Shown piece after piece: positions 27,792 to 36,772 of a DNA stretch of 64,000 nucleotides. Each line of letters starts with the position of its first letter. Position 1 is the first letter of the stretch. Where the stretch lies: positions 26,097 to 90,096 of the forward strand of contig NZ_AHZC01000430.1 in assembly GCF_000247475.1 (NCBI RefSeq), read 5' to 3'. The notes beneath the pieces were generated by a model, which saw only the letters and a program-made list of their open reading frames with translations, was not told the origin of the DNA and searched no databases. Source of the DNA: Rhizobium sp. PDO1-076 (lineage in GTDB: Bacteria > Pseudomonadota > Alphaproteobacteria > Rhizobiales > Rhizobiaceae). The translations under genes and the position numbers were made by a program.

Positions 27792-28769
27792 TTATTCCGC
27801 CGCTTGCTGGACGGGAGCGATGGCGGCTGACAGGAAGCGTTCCGCTTCCAGCGCCGCCATGCAGCCCATGCCGGCGGCCGTGATCGCCTGCCGATAGATA
27901 TCGTCAGTCACATCGCCAGCGGCAAACACACCGGGGACATCGGTTGCGGTCGAATCAGGCGCGGTCCACAAATAGCCGTTCGACTTCAGCTTCAGCTTAT
28001 CCTTGAACAGTTCGACGGCCGGCGCGTGACCGATCGCGACAAAGACGCCATCGATCGGCATTTCGGTGATCGCATCGGTCAGCGTGTCGCGCAGCTTGAC
28101 GCCGGAGACCGATGGCGGCATCGGCGGCTTGGCAGGCGCCCCGGTGATTTCATCGACGGCGGTGTTCCACAGCACGCGGATATTGTCCTTGGCGAAGAGC
28201 CTTTCCTGCAGGATCTTTTCCGAACGAAACGAGTCGCGGCGATGCACGACCGTGACCGATTTGCAGATATGCGACAGATAAAGCGCTTCCTCGACGGCCG
28301 AATTGCCGCCGCCGACAACGATGACATCCTTGTTGCGGTAGAAGAAGCCGTCACAGGTCGCGCAGGCGGATACGCCGAAACCCTGGAAATGCTGCTCGCT
28401 CTCGATGCCGAGCCATTTTGCCTTGGCGCCGGTGCATATGATCAGACTGTCGGCAGTCCAGACCTGGCCGCTGTCCGTCTTGATGGTGAAGGGGCGGTGG
28501 CTGGTGTCGACTTCGGTGACCAGATCGCTGACGATCTCAGTGCCGACATGGATCGCCTGGTTGAGCATCTGTTCCATCAGCCATGGGCCCTGGATCGGAT
28601 CGGCAAAGCCCGGGTAGTTCTCCACGTCCGTGGTGATCATCAGCTGACCGCCCTGTTCCATGCCGGCGATCAAGACCGGTTTCAGCATTGCACGGGCGGC
28701 ATAGATCGCGGCGGTATAACCGGCGGGGCCGGAGCCGATGATCAGCACCTTGGTGTGGCGGGCAGACAT
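27792..28769 (-). CDS. trxB: Thioredoxin reductase
   Basis: A 325-residue flavoprotein that reduces thioredoxin with NADPH. It shows the FAD motif IIGSGPAGYTAAIYAARA, the redox CxxC as Cys136-Ala-Thr-Cys139 (SACATCDGFF), the NADPH motif VVGGGNSAVEEA and the C-terminal FAD motif VFAAGDVTDD. ATG at 28769 has AAGGA at 7 bases. It lies 18 bases upstream of lsrB, so a redox enzyme and a redox regulator are probably co-transcribed. Confidence 0.97.
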   Translation of the reverse strand: MSARHTKVLIIGSGPAGYTAAIYAARAMLKPVLIAGMEQGGQLMITTDVENYPGFADPIQGPWLMEQMLNQAIHVGTEIVSDLVTEVDTSHRPFTIKTDSGQVWTADSLIICTGAKAKWLGIESEQHFQGFGVSACATCDGFFYRNKDVIVVGGGNSAVEEALYLSHICKSVTVVHRRDSFRSEKILQERLFAKDNIRVLWNTAVDEITGAPAKPPMPPSVSGVKLRDTLTDAITEMPIDGVFVAIGHAPAVELFKDKLKLKSNGYLWTAPDSTATDVPGVFAAGDVTDDIYRQAITAAGMGCMAALEAERFLSAAIAPVQQAAE

Positions 28770-28995
28770 GATGGATCCTTTCAAAACGACCAATAGAGAG
28801 CTGCGTTCGAACCGTGGAGCGCGCTCCCGCTTGTCGCTTCATTTATGAACGCTCCCCATGTTTATTCAAGGGGAGCTTTGCATTAGCAACAGGGCTTTCA
28901 GAGGCAGTGTAATATTTGTGCGCATTCCGGACAGATTATTGCGTATTCTGACGTTTCCGCTAGATAACTGAGGCTGATTTGGGAAAGGCCCGCCC

Positions 28996-29463
28996 GTGCT
29001 GAAAGTGGAACTCGACGCCATCGATCTTCGAATCCTTCGGGAGTTGCAGCGCGATGGCCGGATGACGAATGTCGAATTGTCGGAGCGGGTCGGGATCTCC
29101 GCACCGCCATGCCTGCGCCGCGTGCGCAAGCTTGAAGAGGCCGGCGTGATCGAGGGCTATCATGCGCTGGTGAGCGCAACCAAGCTCGGCTACGATCTTG
29201 TCGCTTTCTGCATGGTTGGCCTGAAGCACCAGTCCGAAGCCAATCTCAAGGCCTTTTCCGCAGCAACCGACGGCTGGCCGATCGTGCGGCAGGCGTGGAT
29301 GGTCAATGGCGACAGCGACTTCCTGCTCCATTGCGTTGCGGCCAACCTGACCAAGTTCCAGGATTTCGTCATCGAGGTTCTGACGGCGAACGAGCATGTC
29401 GATACGGTTCGCACCATGCTGACGATCCGGCAGGTGAAGAAGCTTGGACTGGTGGAGGTCTGA
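28996..29463 (+). CDS. lrp: Lrp/AsnC family regulator
   Basis: A 155-residue Lrp-type regulator with N-terminal helix-turn-helix (DLRILRELQRDGRMTNVELS then ISAPPCLRRVRKLEEAGVI) and a C-terminal RAM ligand domain (WMVNGDSDFLLHCVAANLTK). It corresponds by position to the lrp gene beside trxB in Sinorhizobium meliloti. GTG start at 28996 with AAAGG upstream. Divergent from trxB, sharing a 226-bp intergenic region; convergent with the glycosyltransferase gene. Its ligand, probably an amino acid, is unknown. Confidence 0.92.
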   Translation: MLKVELDAIDLRILRELQRDGRMTNVELSERVGISAPPCLRRVRKLEEAGVIEGYHALVSATKLGYDLVAFCMVGLKHQSEANLKAFSAATDGWPIVRQAWMVNGDSDFLLHCVAANLTKFQDFVIEVLTANEHVDTVRTMLTIRQVKKLGLVEV

Positions 29464-29517
29464 GAGCCGAGGCTCCTGGCCGGCGACGAACCGCACCAAA
29501 TTTAGATGTGATTGGCT

Positions 29518-30342
29518 CTAAGCGCCGTACCAGGCCTTGCGTAGCCAAGTGACGTCACCGATGCGGCGGTACCATTTCTGTCCGCCGCCATTCAACGCTT
29601 CCCCCATTTTCGGATGGCCGGCAAAGACGACGATCCGGGCGTCTTCGGGAAGCGACGGATCGCGCAGGAAACTGGCGAGGTTCTTTGGTACGCAGTCATT
29701 CTTGAAGCTGACGCACCATTGGCGCGGCCAGTAGCGCAGCTTGCCAGCGCGAAACATATGGTCGCTCAGGAATTGCTGTTCGTGCTCGTAGTCTACGGCG
29801 GCCTGCGCAGGATCCGCCAGGTAGTCTTCAAGCACGTCGGCATGGGCGCCGAATTCATAGCGGAAGACGGAACTGTTGCCGACCATCGCGAGGAATGCAT
29901 CGCGCTTGCGGTTGAGCCAGCGGAAGGGCTTTGTGCGGAAAAGGTCGTCGTCGCGGATGACCAGGAATTCGCCTGGCGCGTCGAACAGGGCATCGAGACT
30001 GCCGACGACGACGAGGTCGAGGTCGAGAAAGAGCGTTGGTCCCGACAGACCGGCAAGGTCCCTGGCGAACACCGACAGTTTTCTCCAGCGTGTATCGGTT
30101 TCTCCATCGCGCATCTTCAACGCGGGAAGGGGGGCGGTCTCCACTACCGGGTCTAATCCGGTCGTGTCATCGGTAAAGCAGACAAAACGATGCGGGCGCT
30201 TCAGGTGGAGTTGCACACCACGGCAGAGATTGTTGACGTATTCGGGGCCGTAAAGCGTGCCCCATTTCATGCAGATGACATTCACCGGAGAGGCAGTGGG
30301 CACCGGAAAGGCGGCGGGAGCGGCGGAGCTTGGCGAATTCAT
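29518..30342 (-). CDS. Glycosyltransferase, GT-A type (LPS locus)
   Basis: A 274-residue cytoplasmic glycosyltransferase. After a disordered N-terminus the core begins at VNVICMKWGTLYGPEYVNNL. The metal/nucleotide-sugar DxD motif appears as LFLDLDLVVVG, and the acceptor side includes FRTKPFRWLNRK. The position, between an LpsB-like gene and lrp, matches the lpsBEDC LPS-core region of Sinorhizobium, but here only two glycosyltransferases are present. Sugar specificity is unknown. It follows lpsB by 60 bases on the same strand. Confidence 0.85.
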   Translation of the reverse strand: MNSPSSAAPAAFPVPTASPVNVICMKWGTLYGPEYVNNLCRGVQLHLKRPHRFVCFTDDTTGLDPVVETAPLPALKMRDGETDTRWRKLSVFARDLAGLSGPTLFLDLDLVVVGSLDALFDAPGEFLVIRDDDLFRTKPFRWLNRKRDAFLAMVGNSSVFRYEFGAHADVLEDYLADPAQAAVDYEHEQQFLSDHMFRAGKLRYWPRQWCVSFKNDCVPKNLASFLRDPSLPEDARIVVFAGHPKMGEALNGGGQKWYRRIGDVTWLRKAWYGA

Positions 30343-30402
30343 GGGCGTGTCTTGTCGCTCTCGATTGATGACGTCTCTGACGGTTCGGCGGCGATTGCCG
30401 GC

Positions 30403-31488
30403 TCAGCCGCCCGCGCGTGAAAGTCGGTCGTAAATGCGCCGTAGGCCTTCTGCTTCGCCTTCAATGGAGAAGGTGCCATGGGCTCTCTCGATTGCACGCC
30501 GGCCTGCGGCGTGTCTGCGTTCTTCATCATCCATCAGCAAGCTGGTGGCATTTACCATCGCCGTCGTGCTGATGTCTGCAAGCACAACGCCGGTTTCGTT
30601 TTCGCCAACCGCGATCAGTTCCCGGAATGCGCCGACATCGGTTGCTACCACCGGCACGCCCGAGGCCATGGCCTCGAGAGGGGTCAGGCCGAAACCTTCC
30701 CAGCGCTGCGGCGCGATGAAGAGATCAAGGGCGCGGTACCAGTCGTTGATATTGGTCTGCTCGCCGACAAACAGAATACGGTCCTGAAGGCCTGCCGTCC
30801 GGACCTTGTCCTTCAGGGTGCGTTCGAATTCCGCATGCTTGGCGGTGGCACGTCCGGCGATCACCGCGACCCAGTCCGGCCGCGTTGGCAGAAGTTCGAT
30901 CATCGCGTCGACGAAAAGGTCGGTGCCCTTCTGGTGACGCACTCGACCGAAGCAACCGACATGCTTTTGCTGCGGGGCAAGGCCAAGGGTCTGCTTGGCT
31001 GCAATCTTGTCATCAGCAGGACGGAAACGCTGCTCGTCAATGCCATGCATGACCACCGCGTTAGGGACTGTTAGGTAGCTCGACGTCTTGGCACTTGTCG
31101 CCACGACCGCATCCATGCGCGAGACGAGAAATTTGGTCCAGCGGGAATGTTTGCGCTGCGAGGCGGAGGTGAAGACGAGCTTGAGCGGCATCCGGAGAAT
31201 GTCCCGGAGCACGAGGCCCGGCAGCATCTCGATGTTGCGGCGGGCATGCCATACGCGGACATTGCCGTCTTTCGGCTTCTGCCAGAGCTTCCACAGATCG
31301 GCAAACCGGATATGTGGCAGGTGCGCCGGCAAGCCAGGGCCGATCACCGCCACGCGGTGACCGAGCCTGTTTTGAACCGGAACAAGCTGGATGATCGTCG
31401 ATGTGACGCCCGAAAGACGCTGCTTGAAGTTTGGCGCAATCACGTGGATCTCGGATGGATCCACGTAAGCTATCGGTTCGGGTGCCAC
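30403..31488 (-). CDS. lpsB: LPS core mannosyltransferase LpsB/LpcC (GT4)
   Basis: A 361-residue GT-B glycosyltransferase. The N-terminal IAPNFKQRLSGVTSTIIQLV, VWHARRNIEMLPG and RMPLKLVFTSASQRKHS match Sinorhizobium LpsB / Rhizobium LpcC, which add mannose to the LPS inner core. The GT4 donor-site motif is WEGFGLTPLEAMASGVPVVAT. GTG at 31488 is preferred because GGAG lies 6-10 bases upstream; a GTG at 31515 would overlap the greA stop. It lies 17 bp after greA, so the two are coupled in one transcript. Confidence 0.9.
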   Translation of the reverse strand: MAPEPIAYVDPSEIHVIAPNFKQRLSGVTSTIIQLVPVQNRLGHRVAVIGPGLPAHLPHIRFADLWKLWQKPKDGNVRVWHARRNIEMLPGLVLRDILRMPLKLVFTSASQRKHSRWTKFLVSRMDAVVATSAKTSSYLTVPNAVVMHGIDEQRFRPADDKIAAKQTLGLAPQQKHVGCFGRVRHQKGTDLFVDAMIELLPTRPDWVAVIAGRATAKHAEFERTLKDKVRTAGLQDRILFVGEQTNINDWYRALDLFIAPQRWEGFGLTPLEAMASGVPVVATDVGAFRELIAVGENETGVVLADISTTAMVNATSLLMDDEERRHAAGRRAIERAHGTFSIEGEAEGLRRIYDRLSRAGG

Positions 31489-31505
31489 ATGCCTCTCCTC
31501 GGTGC

Positions 31506-31982
31506 TCAGCCCCACTGAACGGCGAGGATTTCGTAAGCCTTGGAGCCGCCAGGTGCCACGACCTCAATATTGTCGCCGACTTCCTTGCCGATCAGGGCGC
31601 GGGCAATCGGCGAAGAGATCGATATGCGGCCGGCCTTAACGTCGGCCTCCTGGTCGCCGACGATCTGGTAGGTCTTTTCTTCGTCGGTGTCCTCATCGAC
31701 CAGCTTGACGGTGGCACCGAACTTGATCTTCGAGCCGGACATCTTCGACAGGTCGATAACTTCCGCGCGGGCGATCAGGTCTTCCAGTTCACCGACCCGA
31801 CCTTCGTTGTGGCTCTGGGCTTCCTTGGCCGCGTGATATTCCGCGTTTTCGGAGAGATCGCCATGAGCGCGCGCTTCCGCGATTGCCTCGATGATGCGGG
31901 GACGCTCTTCCTGCTGGCGCCAGCGAAGCTCTTCGTTCAGCTTGACGAAGCCGTTCTGCGTCATCGGTACTTTATCTACCAT
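31506..31982 (-). CDS. greA: Transcription elongation factor GreA
   Basis: A 158-residue GreA that stimulates RNA polymerase to cleave backtracked RNA. The N-terminal coiled coil holds the acidic tip ([20 protein letters not shown]), and the C-terminal domain has [14 protein letters not shown]. The ATG at 31982 follows AAGAGG; the longer frame to 32024 adds 14 unsupported residues. A terminator-like hairpin lies in its leader, and lpsB follows directly. Confidence 0.97.
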   Translation of the reverse strand: MVDKVPMTQNGFVKLNEELRWRQQEERPRIIEAIAEARAHGDLSENAEYHAAKEAQSHNEGRVGELEDLIARAEVIDLSKMSGSKIKFGATVKLVDEDTDEEKTYQIVGDQEADVKAGRISISSPIARALIGKEVGDNIEVVAPGGSKAYEILAVQWG

Positions 31983-32390
31983 TACCTCTTCCTTTGGTCT
32001 TTTTATCCGCGAGCGCGGGCACAAAAGAAAACAGGTTCCGAAGCAAAGCTACGGAACCGTGTCACAAATCAAATTTGAACCAACTATAGCAGATTGCCTG
32101 ACGCAAATTCCAGACATTTCGACAGGAGGGATTCGGAGGGTGTATTTCCGAATGCAGGATTGCCGCTAAGTGTCTGTGATTAATATGTATATTTAATTTT
32201 ACTGGAATATGAATGTCGGCTTTGGCCATATCGAAAAGGCAGAGGTTTCGGTTGAGTTGATGCGAAAGTCTCAATTTCAGGCGGTAAAATTTAGCCTTTG
32301 CCGCAGCCGTCGATCGGCGTTTTCGCATCAGGCGCGACCAACTCCGCCGTGCCGATGCCTTGACGCAAGCAGGCAGAACATATAGTGAAC
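31983..32390. other. 408-bp AT-richer divergent region between greA and the radical SAM gene
   Basis: Contains the greA leader hairpin and a -10-like box for greA. The rest (about 32090-32340) is AT-richer than the surroundings and has no plausible gene. An 88-codon minus-strand frame at 32062-32328 has no family features. Confidence 0.5.
32020..32058 (-). promoter_or_regulatory. Terminator-like hairpin in the greA leader
   Basis: On the minus strand GGTTCCG (32058-32052) pairs with CGGAACC (32040-32034), with an inner GC/GC pair. A TGTTTTCTTTT tail follows. It lies about 50 nt upstream of the greA ATG and downstream of a TATAGT -10 box (32086-32081), i.e. inside the predicted leader. E. coli greA has a leader terminator that yields the sRNA GraL, so an analogous attenuator is plausible. 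Confidence 0.6.
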
Positions 32391-33626
32391 ATGCTTATGA
32401 AGAAATCTCTGAAAGAGCGCCTCGCCATTTTGTCGGATGCGGCGAAATACGATGCTTCATGCGCTTCGAGCGGTACGACCCGCCGCGATTCGTCGGCGAG
32501 CGGCGGGCTGGGCTCAACGGAAGGCTCGGGTATCTGTCACGCCTATGCGCCGGACGGACGCTGCATTTCGCTCCTGAAGATCCTGCTGACCAATTTCTGC
32601 ATCTATGATTGCGCCTATTGCATCAACAGGTCATCGAGCAATGTCGAAAGGGCGCGTTTCACGCCGGACGAAGTCGTCTGGCTGACAATCGAATTCTATC
32701 GTCGAAACTATATCGAGGGGCTGTTCCTGTCGTCGGGCATCATCCGGTCGTCGGACGACACGATGGGCGAAATGGTACAGATTGCCCGCGACCTGCGCAT
32801 CAAGCATGGCTTTCGCGGCTATATCCATCTGAAGACGATCCCGGAGGCTTCGGCGCGACTGGTAGAGGAGGCCGGGCTTTATGCCGACCGGCTGTCGATC
32901 AATGTCGAACTGCCGACGGATCAGGGCATGCAGCACTATGCGCCGGAAAAACGCCCGGCCGGGATTCGTCGCTCGATGGGCGACCTGCGTCTGAAGATCG
33001 AGGCTGCGGGCGAGACGACGCATACCGGCCGGCGCAAGAGGTTCGTCCCCGCCGGCCAGAGTACGCAAATGATCGTCGGTGCCGACGGGGCGAACGATGC
33101 GACGATCCTCGGTTCCAGCGCTAGGCTCTACAGCAGTTATTCGCTCAAGCGGGTTTACTACTCGGCTTTCAGCCCCATTCCGGACAGTTCGCGCAATCTT
33201 CCGCTGATCAAGCCGCCACTGGTGCGCGAGCATCGGCTCTATCAGGCTGACTGGCTTTACCGATTCTACGGCTTTTCGGTTGAAGAGATCACGTCGGCAC
33301 GTGCCGACGGCATGCTCGACCTGGAGCTTGATCCGAAGCTCGCCTGGGCGCTCGCCAATCGCCAGGATTTCCCGGTCGATGTGAACACGGCCGATCGGGA
33401 GAGCCTGTTGCGCGTGCCGGGTTTCGGCACCAAGACGGTGAAAGCCCTGCTGGCGGCCCGCCAGCATCGCACGGTTCGGCTGGAGGATCTGGCCCGCCTC
33501 GGCGTCGTGCTCAAGAAGGTGCGGCCTTTCATTGTTGCCGAAGGTTGGTCGCCGCACAGGACCCTGGAGCGATCCGACCTACGGGCTGTCTTCGCACCGC
33601 AGCCCGAACAGTTGTCATTACTCTGA
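32391..33626 (+). CDS. Putative DNA modification/repair radical SAM protein
   Basis: A 411-residue radical SAM enzyme. The [4Fe-4S] cysteines are Cys70, Cys74 and Cys77 (CIYDCAYC), in a TIM-barrel domain with SSGIIRSSDDTMGEMVQIA. The C-terminus has a helix-hairpin-helix (VDVNTADRESLLRVPGFGTK), typical of DNA binding. This matches the family annotated as a putative DNA modification/repair radical SAM protein, whose chemistry is unknown. The stop overlaps the start of the DUF4130-UdgX gene (TGATG), so the two are translationally coupled. Start uncertain: GTG 32385, ATG 32391 or ATG 32397. Confidence 0.9.
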   Translation: MLMKKSLKERLAILSDAAKYDASCASSGTTRRDSSASGGLGSTEGSGICHAYAPDGRCISLLKILLTNFCIYDCAYCINRSSSNVERARFTPDEVVWLTIEFYRRNYIEGLFLSSGIIRSSDDTMGEMVQIARDLRIKHGFRGYIHLKTIPEASARLVEEAGLYADRLSINVELPTDQGMQHYAPEKRPAGIRRSMGDLRLKIEAAGETTHTGRRKRFVPAGQSTQMIVGADGANDATILGSSARLYSSYSLKRVYYSAFSPIPDSSRNLPLIKPPLVREHRLYQADWLYRFYGFSVEEITSARADGMLDLELDPKLAWALANRQDFPVDVNTADRESLLRVPGFGTKTVKALLAARQHRTVRLEDLARLGVVLKKVRPFIVAEGWSPHRTLERSDLRAVFAPQPEQLSLL

Positions 33627-35089
33627 TGCCGGTTGTGTCACTGGAGGGGCGCGGCGATTTCGGGGAATGGCGCGATGCGGCGCGGTCTCTTCTGAGCGCG
33701 CATGTGCATCCGGATGACGTGCGATGGATCGTTTCAGGCGGGGCGGACGATCTGTTCGGTCGAGATGCCGCCGCGCACAATCAGGGTCAGTATGGTGACC
33801 GTGTCCAGGCGTTCAGCGTGCCGCGCGCCTTTGTGGAGGCAGCGAATGCTGCGCTTTGTCATTGCGAGCCGGACCGGTTCGCGTTGCTTTACCGGATTCT
33901 CTGGCGGCTGCAGGCCGATCGGTCGCTGCTGGGAGATACAGCCGATCGGGACATTGTGCATTTGCGGGCACTGATCAAGAACGTTCGTCGCGATGCACAC
34001 AAGATGACCGCTTTCGTGCGGTTTCGCGAGGTTCCCGACCGGCGTGTCGAGGAGCGCCGCTGCTTTGTCGCGTGGTTCGAGCCGGAGCACTACATCGTTG
34101 CCCGGACCGCGCCGTTCTTCCAGAGGCGGTTTACCGACATGGACTGGGTCATCGCCACGCCAAAGGGCTCGGCGATCTGGGATGGCCGCAGCTTGGAGAT
34201 ATCGGCGGAATCTGCCGAAAAGCCGCAGGCAGAGGATGCGACGGATGATCTGTGGCGGACTTATTTCGCCAATATCTTCAATCCGGCACGGCTGAAGATC
34301 AAAGCCATGCAGGCTGAGATGCCGAAGAAATACTGGAAAAACATGCCGGAGGCCGATCTGATCCCCGGCCTGATCGCCAATGCGGAGCAAAGGGTGGCGG
34401 AGATGGCCGCGCGCGAAGCCAGCCAGCCGCCGGCCTTTCATGAAAGGCTGCAAGCCGCATGGCAGGAAAAAGCGGAGGACGAGGATGGCGGGCCCGACGA
34501 TGCATTTGCCGGCCTGAGGCAGGACGCTGCAACATGTGAGCGCTGCCCGCTGCATTGTCATGCCACCCAGACGGTGTTTGGCGAGGGGCCGATCGATGCT
34601 GCCTTGATGTTCGTCGGCGAGCAGCCCGGCGATCAGGAGGATCTGGCCGGCCGCGTGTTCGTCGGGCCGGCCGGCAACGTGTTCGACCATGCGCTGACGT
34701 CGGCCGGGATCGTGCGCGAGCAGGCCTATGTGACCAATGCGGTCAAGCATTTCAAATACGAGATGCGCGGCAAGCGCCGTATCCATCAGCGGCCGAATGT
34801 CGGAGAAATCGAGCATTGCCGCTGGTGGCTGGCCGGTGAACTTGACATCGTCAAGCCGAAGATCGTGGTCGCCATGGGCGGTAGCGCCTATTTTGCCCTG
34901 ACCGGCGAACGCAAGGCGCTTGATGAGGTGCGTGGCCATCCTCTTGCGCTCGCCAATGGCCAAATCCTGTTCGTCACGGTGCATCCTTCCTACCTGCTGC
35001 GCATCCCGGACGAGGCGCGCAGACGCCAAGAGATTGCGCGTTTTCACTCGGATATGCTGGCCGTGCATAAGGTATTGCGCGCGTGCTGA
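33626..35089 (+). CDS. DUF4130-UdgX fusion, uracil-DNA glycosylase superfamily
   Basis: A 487-residue two-domain protein. Residues 1 to about 270 match DUF4130, the partner domain of radical SAM DNA-repair proteins. Residues 300-487 form a UdgX-type uracil-DNA glycosylase with Fe-S cysteines (Cys304, Cys307, Cys311), motif A GEQPGDQEDLAGR, and the insertion KRRIHQRP containing His387. In mycobacterial UdgX the equivalent His covalently bonds to the abasic site after uracil removal. The C-terminal VTVHPSYLLRI loop is present. ATG at 33626 overlaps the upstream stop. The fusion probably acts on the same DNA lesion as the radical SAM enzyme. Confidence 0.92.
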   Translation: MPVVSLEGRGDFGEWRDAARSLLSAHVHPDDVRWIVSGGADDLFGRDAAAHNQGQYGDRVQAFSVPRAFVEAANAALCHCEPDRFALLYRILWRLQADRSLLGDTADRDIVHLRALIKNVRRDAHKMTAFVRFREVPDRRVEERRCFVAWFEPEHYIVARTAPFFQRRFTDMDWVIATPKGSAIWDGRSLEISAESAEKPQAEDATDDLWRTYFANIFNPARLKIKAMQAEMPKKYWKNMPEADLIPGLIANAEQRVAEMAAREASQPPAFHERLQAAWQEKAEDEDGGPDDAFAGLRQDAATCERCPLHCHATQTVFGEGPIDAALMFVGEQPGDQEDLAGRVFVGPAGNVFDHALTSAGIVREQAYVTNAVKHFKYEMRGKRRIHQRPNVGEIEHCRWWLAGELDIVKPKIVVAMGGSAYFALTGERKALDEVRGHPLALANGQILFVTVHPSYLLRIPDEARRRQEIARFHSDMLAVHKVLRAC

Positions 35090-35131
35090 CGCTTGGCGTG
35101 CACATCCAGTACCCAATCAGAATGTGTGGCT

Positions 35132-36673
35132 CTAATGTGCTTGAAGGGCTTTTTCGTCGAGATGCGCGGTGTCGTAGACACGCTTGGCGACCAACGCGAG
35201 CAACAGAAGCGTGACCGCCGCAGCGGCGCAACAGACGGCAAAGCCGAGGGCGTAGCTTGCCCGGGCCTCAATGAGCCATTCGGGAGCCGGGCCACCGAGC
35301 GCTTGCGCTATCTCGACCGTGCTGGCGAGTGATGACGAAACAGCAAGAGCGGTCTGGCCGTCAAGGCCGGAGAGATCGACGCTGGACATGGCCATGCGGT
35401 AGACGAATGTTCCGAGGCTGCCCAGCACGGCAATGCCCAGAGCACCGCCAAACTCGGCGCTTGTTTCAGAAATCGCCGAGGCAGAACCGGCGCGTTCCGG
35501 CGGCGCCGTGCCGACGATCAGGCCGGTGGTGGTGAGGATGACCGGCACGAAGCCGAGGCCGATGATCATGCTGGAGAACAGGACGCCGACAAGGCTCGAA
35601 TGATAGGCGGCGATGGCCATGCAGGCCGCACCGGCCGCGTTGACCACAAGGCCGAGAAGCACGGTTCGAACCGGTCCGAGATGATTGGTGACGCGGTATG
35701 CCTGAAAGGACATCACGGTAAAGACCAGCGATGAAGGGATCGACCAAATCGCTGCCTCTAGTGGTGTCAAGCCGATGACCAACTGCAGGTATAAGTTCTG
35801 GAAGAGGAAAATGCCGAAGATGAAAAACACGCCCGAGAGGTTCACCAACAGCGAGGCTGTGAAGGCGGGAATCTTGAACAGGGCGAGATCGATCAGCGGG
35901 TGGCTGAGGGCTTTTTGACGACGAACGAAGATATAGCCGACCAGCAATCCACTTACGATCGGTATCAACTGGTACGGCATGAAGCCGTCGGCCGCCATTT
36001 TCTTGAAGCCGTAGATGATCGGCAGCACGGTCAACAGTGACAGGCCGACGCTGAGCAGATCGATACGGGACGCCTGCTCGTCGCGATATTCCGGCAACAG
36101 GAAGGGCGCGGTGGCGAGCAGCAGCGCCATGATCGGTACATTGATCAGGAAAACAGAACCCCAGTGGAAATATTCCAGAAGCACGCCGCCGATCAGCGGG
36201 CCGACAAGGCCGCCAAGCGCAAAGGCGGTGCCCCAGATGCTGATGGCGCGATTGCGCTCGCTCTCGTCGCGAAACAGGTTGACGACGAGTGATAGTGTCG
36301 AGGGTGCGATGGTCGCGCCGGCAATGCCGAGAAGGGCGCGGGCGACGATCAGCATGTCGGCCGTCGTGGCGAAGGCGGCAAAGGCCGAGGCGGCGGCAAA
36401 GAAGAAGGCGCCGATGAGCAGGACCTTGCGGCGACCGATCCGGTCGCCCAGCGTGCCCATCGTCACAAGAAAGCCGGCGACCATGAAGCCGTAGATGTCA
36501 TTGATCCACAAAAGCTGAGTTGCCGAGGGATCGAGATCGGCGACAATGGCCGGCATGGCGAGAAACAGGACCGAGAGGTCCATCGAATAGATCAGGCAGG
36601 CGATCGACAGGATCAGAAGGCCGATCCATTCGCGGCGCGTCGCATGTTCACCGATCCGGTTTGGCACTTCCAT
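35132..36673 (-). CDS. MFS drug efflux transporter, DHA2 family (14 helices)
   Basis: A 513-residue proton antiporter with about fourteen membrane helices. It has the MFS motif A (GTLGDRIGRRKVLL), the DHA2 helix-1 pattern (YSMDLSVLFLAMPAI) and motif C-like GTAFALGGLVGPLIGG. The closest style is SmvA/QacA-type export of cationic antiseptics and dyes. ATG at 36673 follows GGGAG; the frame to 36733 is unsupported. Convergent with the UdgX gene over only 42 bp. Substrate not predictable. Confidence 0.9.
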   Translation of the reverse strand: MEVPNRIGEHATRREWIGLLILSIACLIYSMDLSVLFLAMPAIVADLDPSATQLLWINDIYGFMVAGFLVTMGTLGDRIGRRKVLLIGAFFFAAASAFAAFATTADMLIVARALLGIAGATIAPSTLSLVVNLFRDESERNRAISIWGTAFALGGLVGPLIGGVLLEYFHWGSVFLINVPIMALLLATAPFLLPEYRDEQASRIDLLSVGLSLLTVLPIIYGFKKMAADGFMPYQLIPIVSGLLVGYIFVRRQKALSHPLIDLALFKIPAFTASLLVNLSGVFFIFGIFLFQNLYLQLVIGLTPLEAAIWSIPSSLVFTVMSFQAYRVTNHLGPVRTVLLGLVVNAAGAACMAIAAYHSSLVGVLFSSMIIGLGFVPVILTTTGLIVGTAPPERAGSASAISETSAEFGGALGIAVLGSLGTFVYRMAMSSVDLSGLDGQTALAVSSSLASTVEIAQALGGPAPEWLIEARASYALGFAVCCAAAAVTLLLLALVAKRVYDTAHLDEKALQAH

Positions 36674-36772
36674 GTCGTCTCCCCCAAAGGCTGGCGGAGA
36701 GTTCCGCGATTTCTCAGAATTGGCAAGCGTCAAATCCGAACGTACGACAAAACGGCATTGCGCAGGCGTTGT

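Noticed and set aside
32062..32328. 88-codon minus-strand frame in the greA upstream region
   Set aside because: Lies over the greA promoter area, has atypical composition and no ribosome-binding site.
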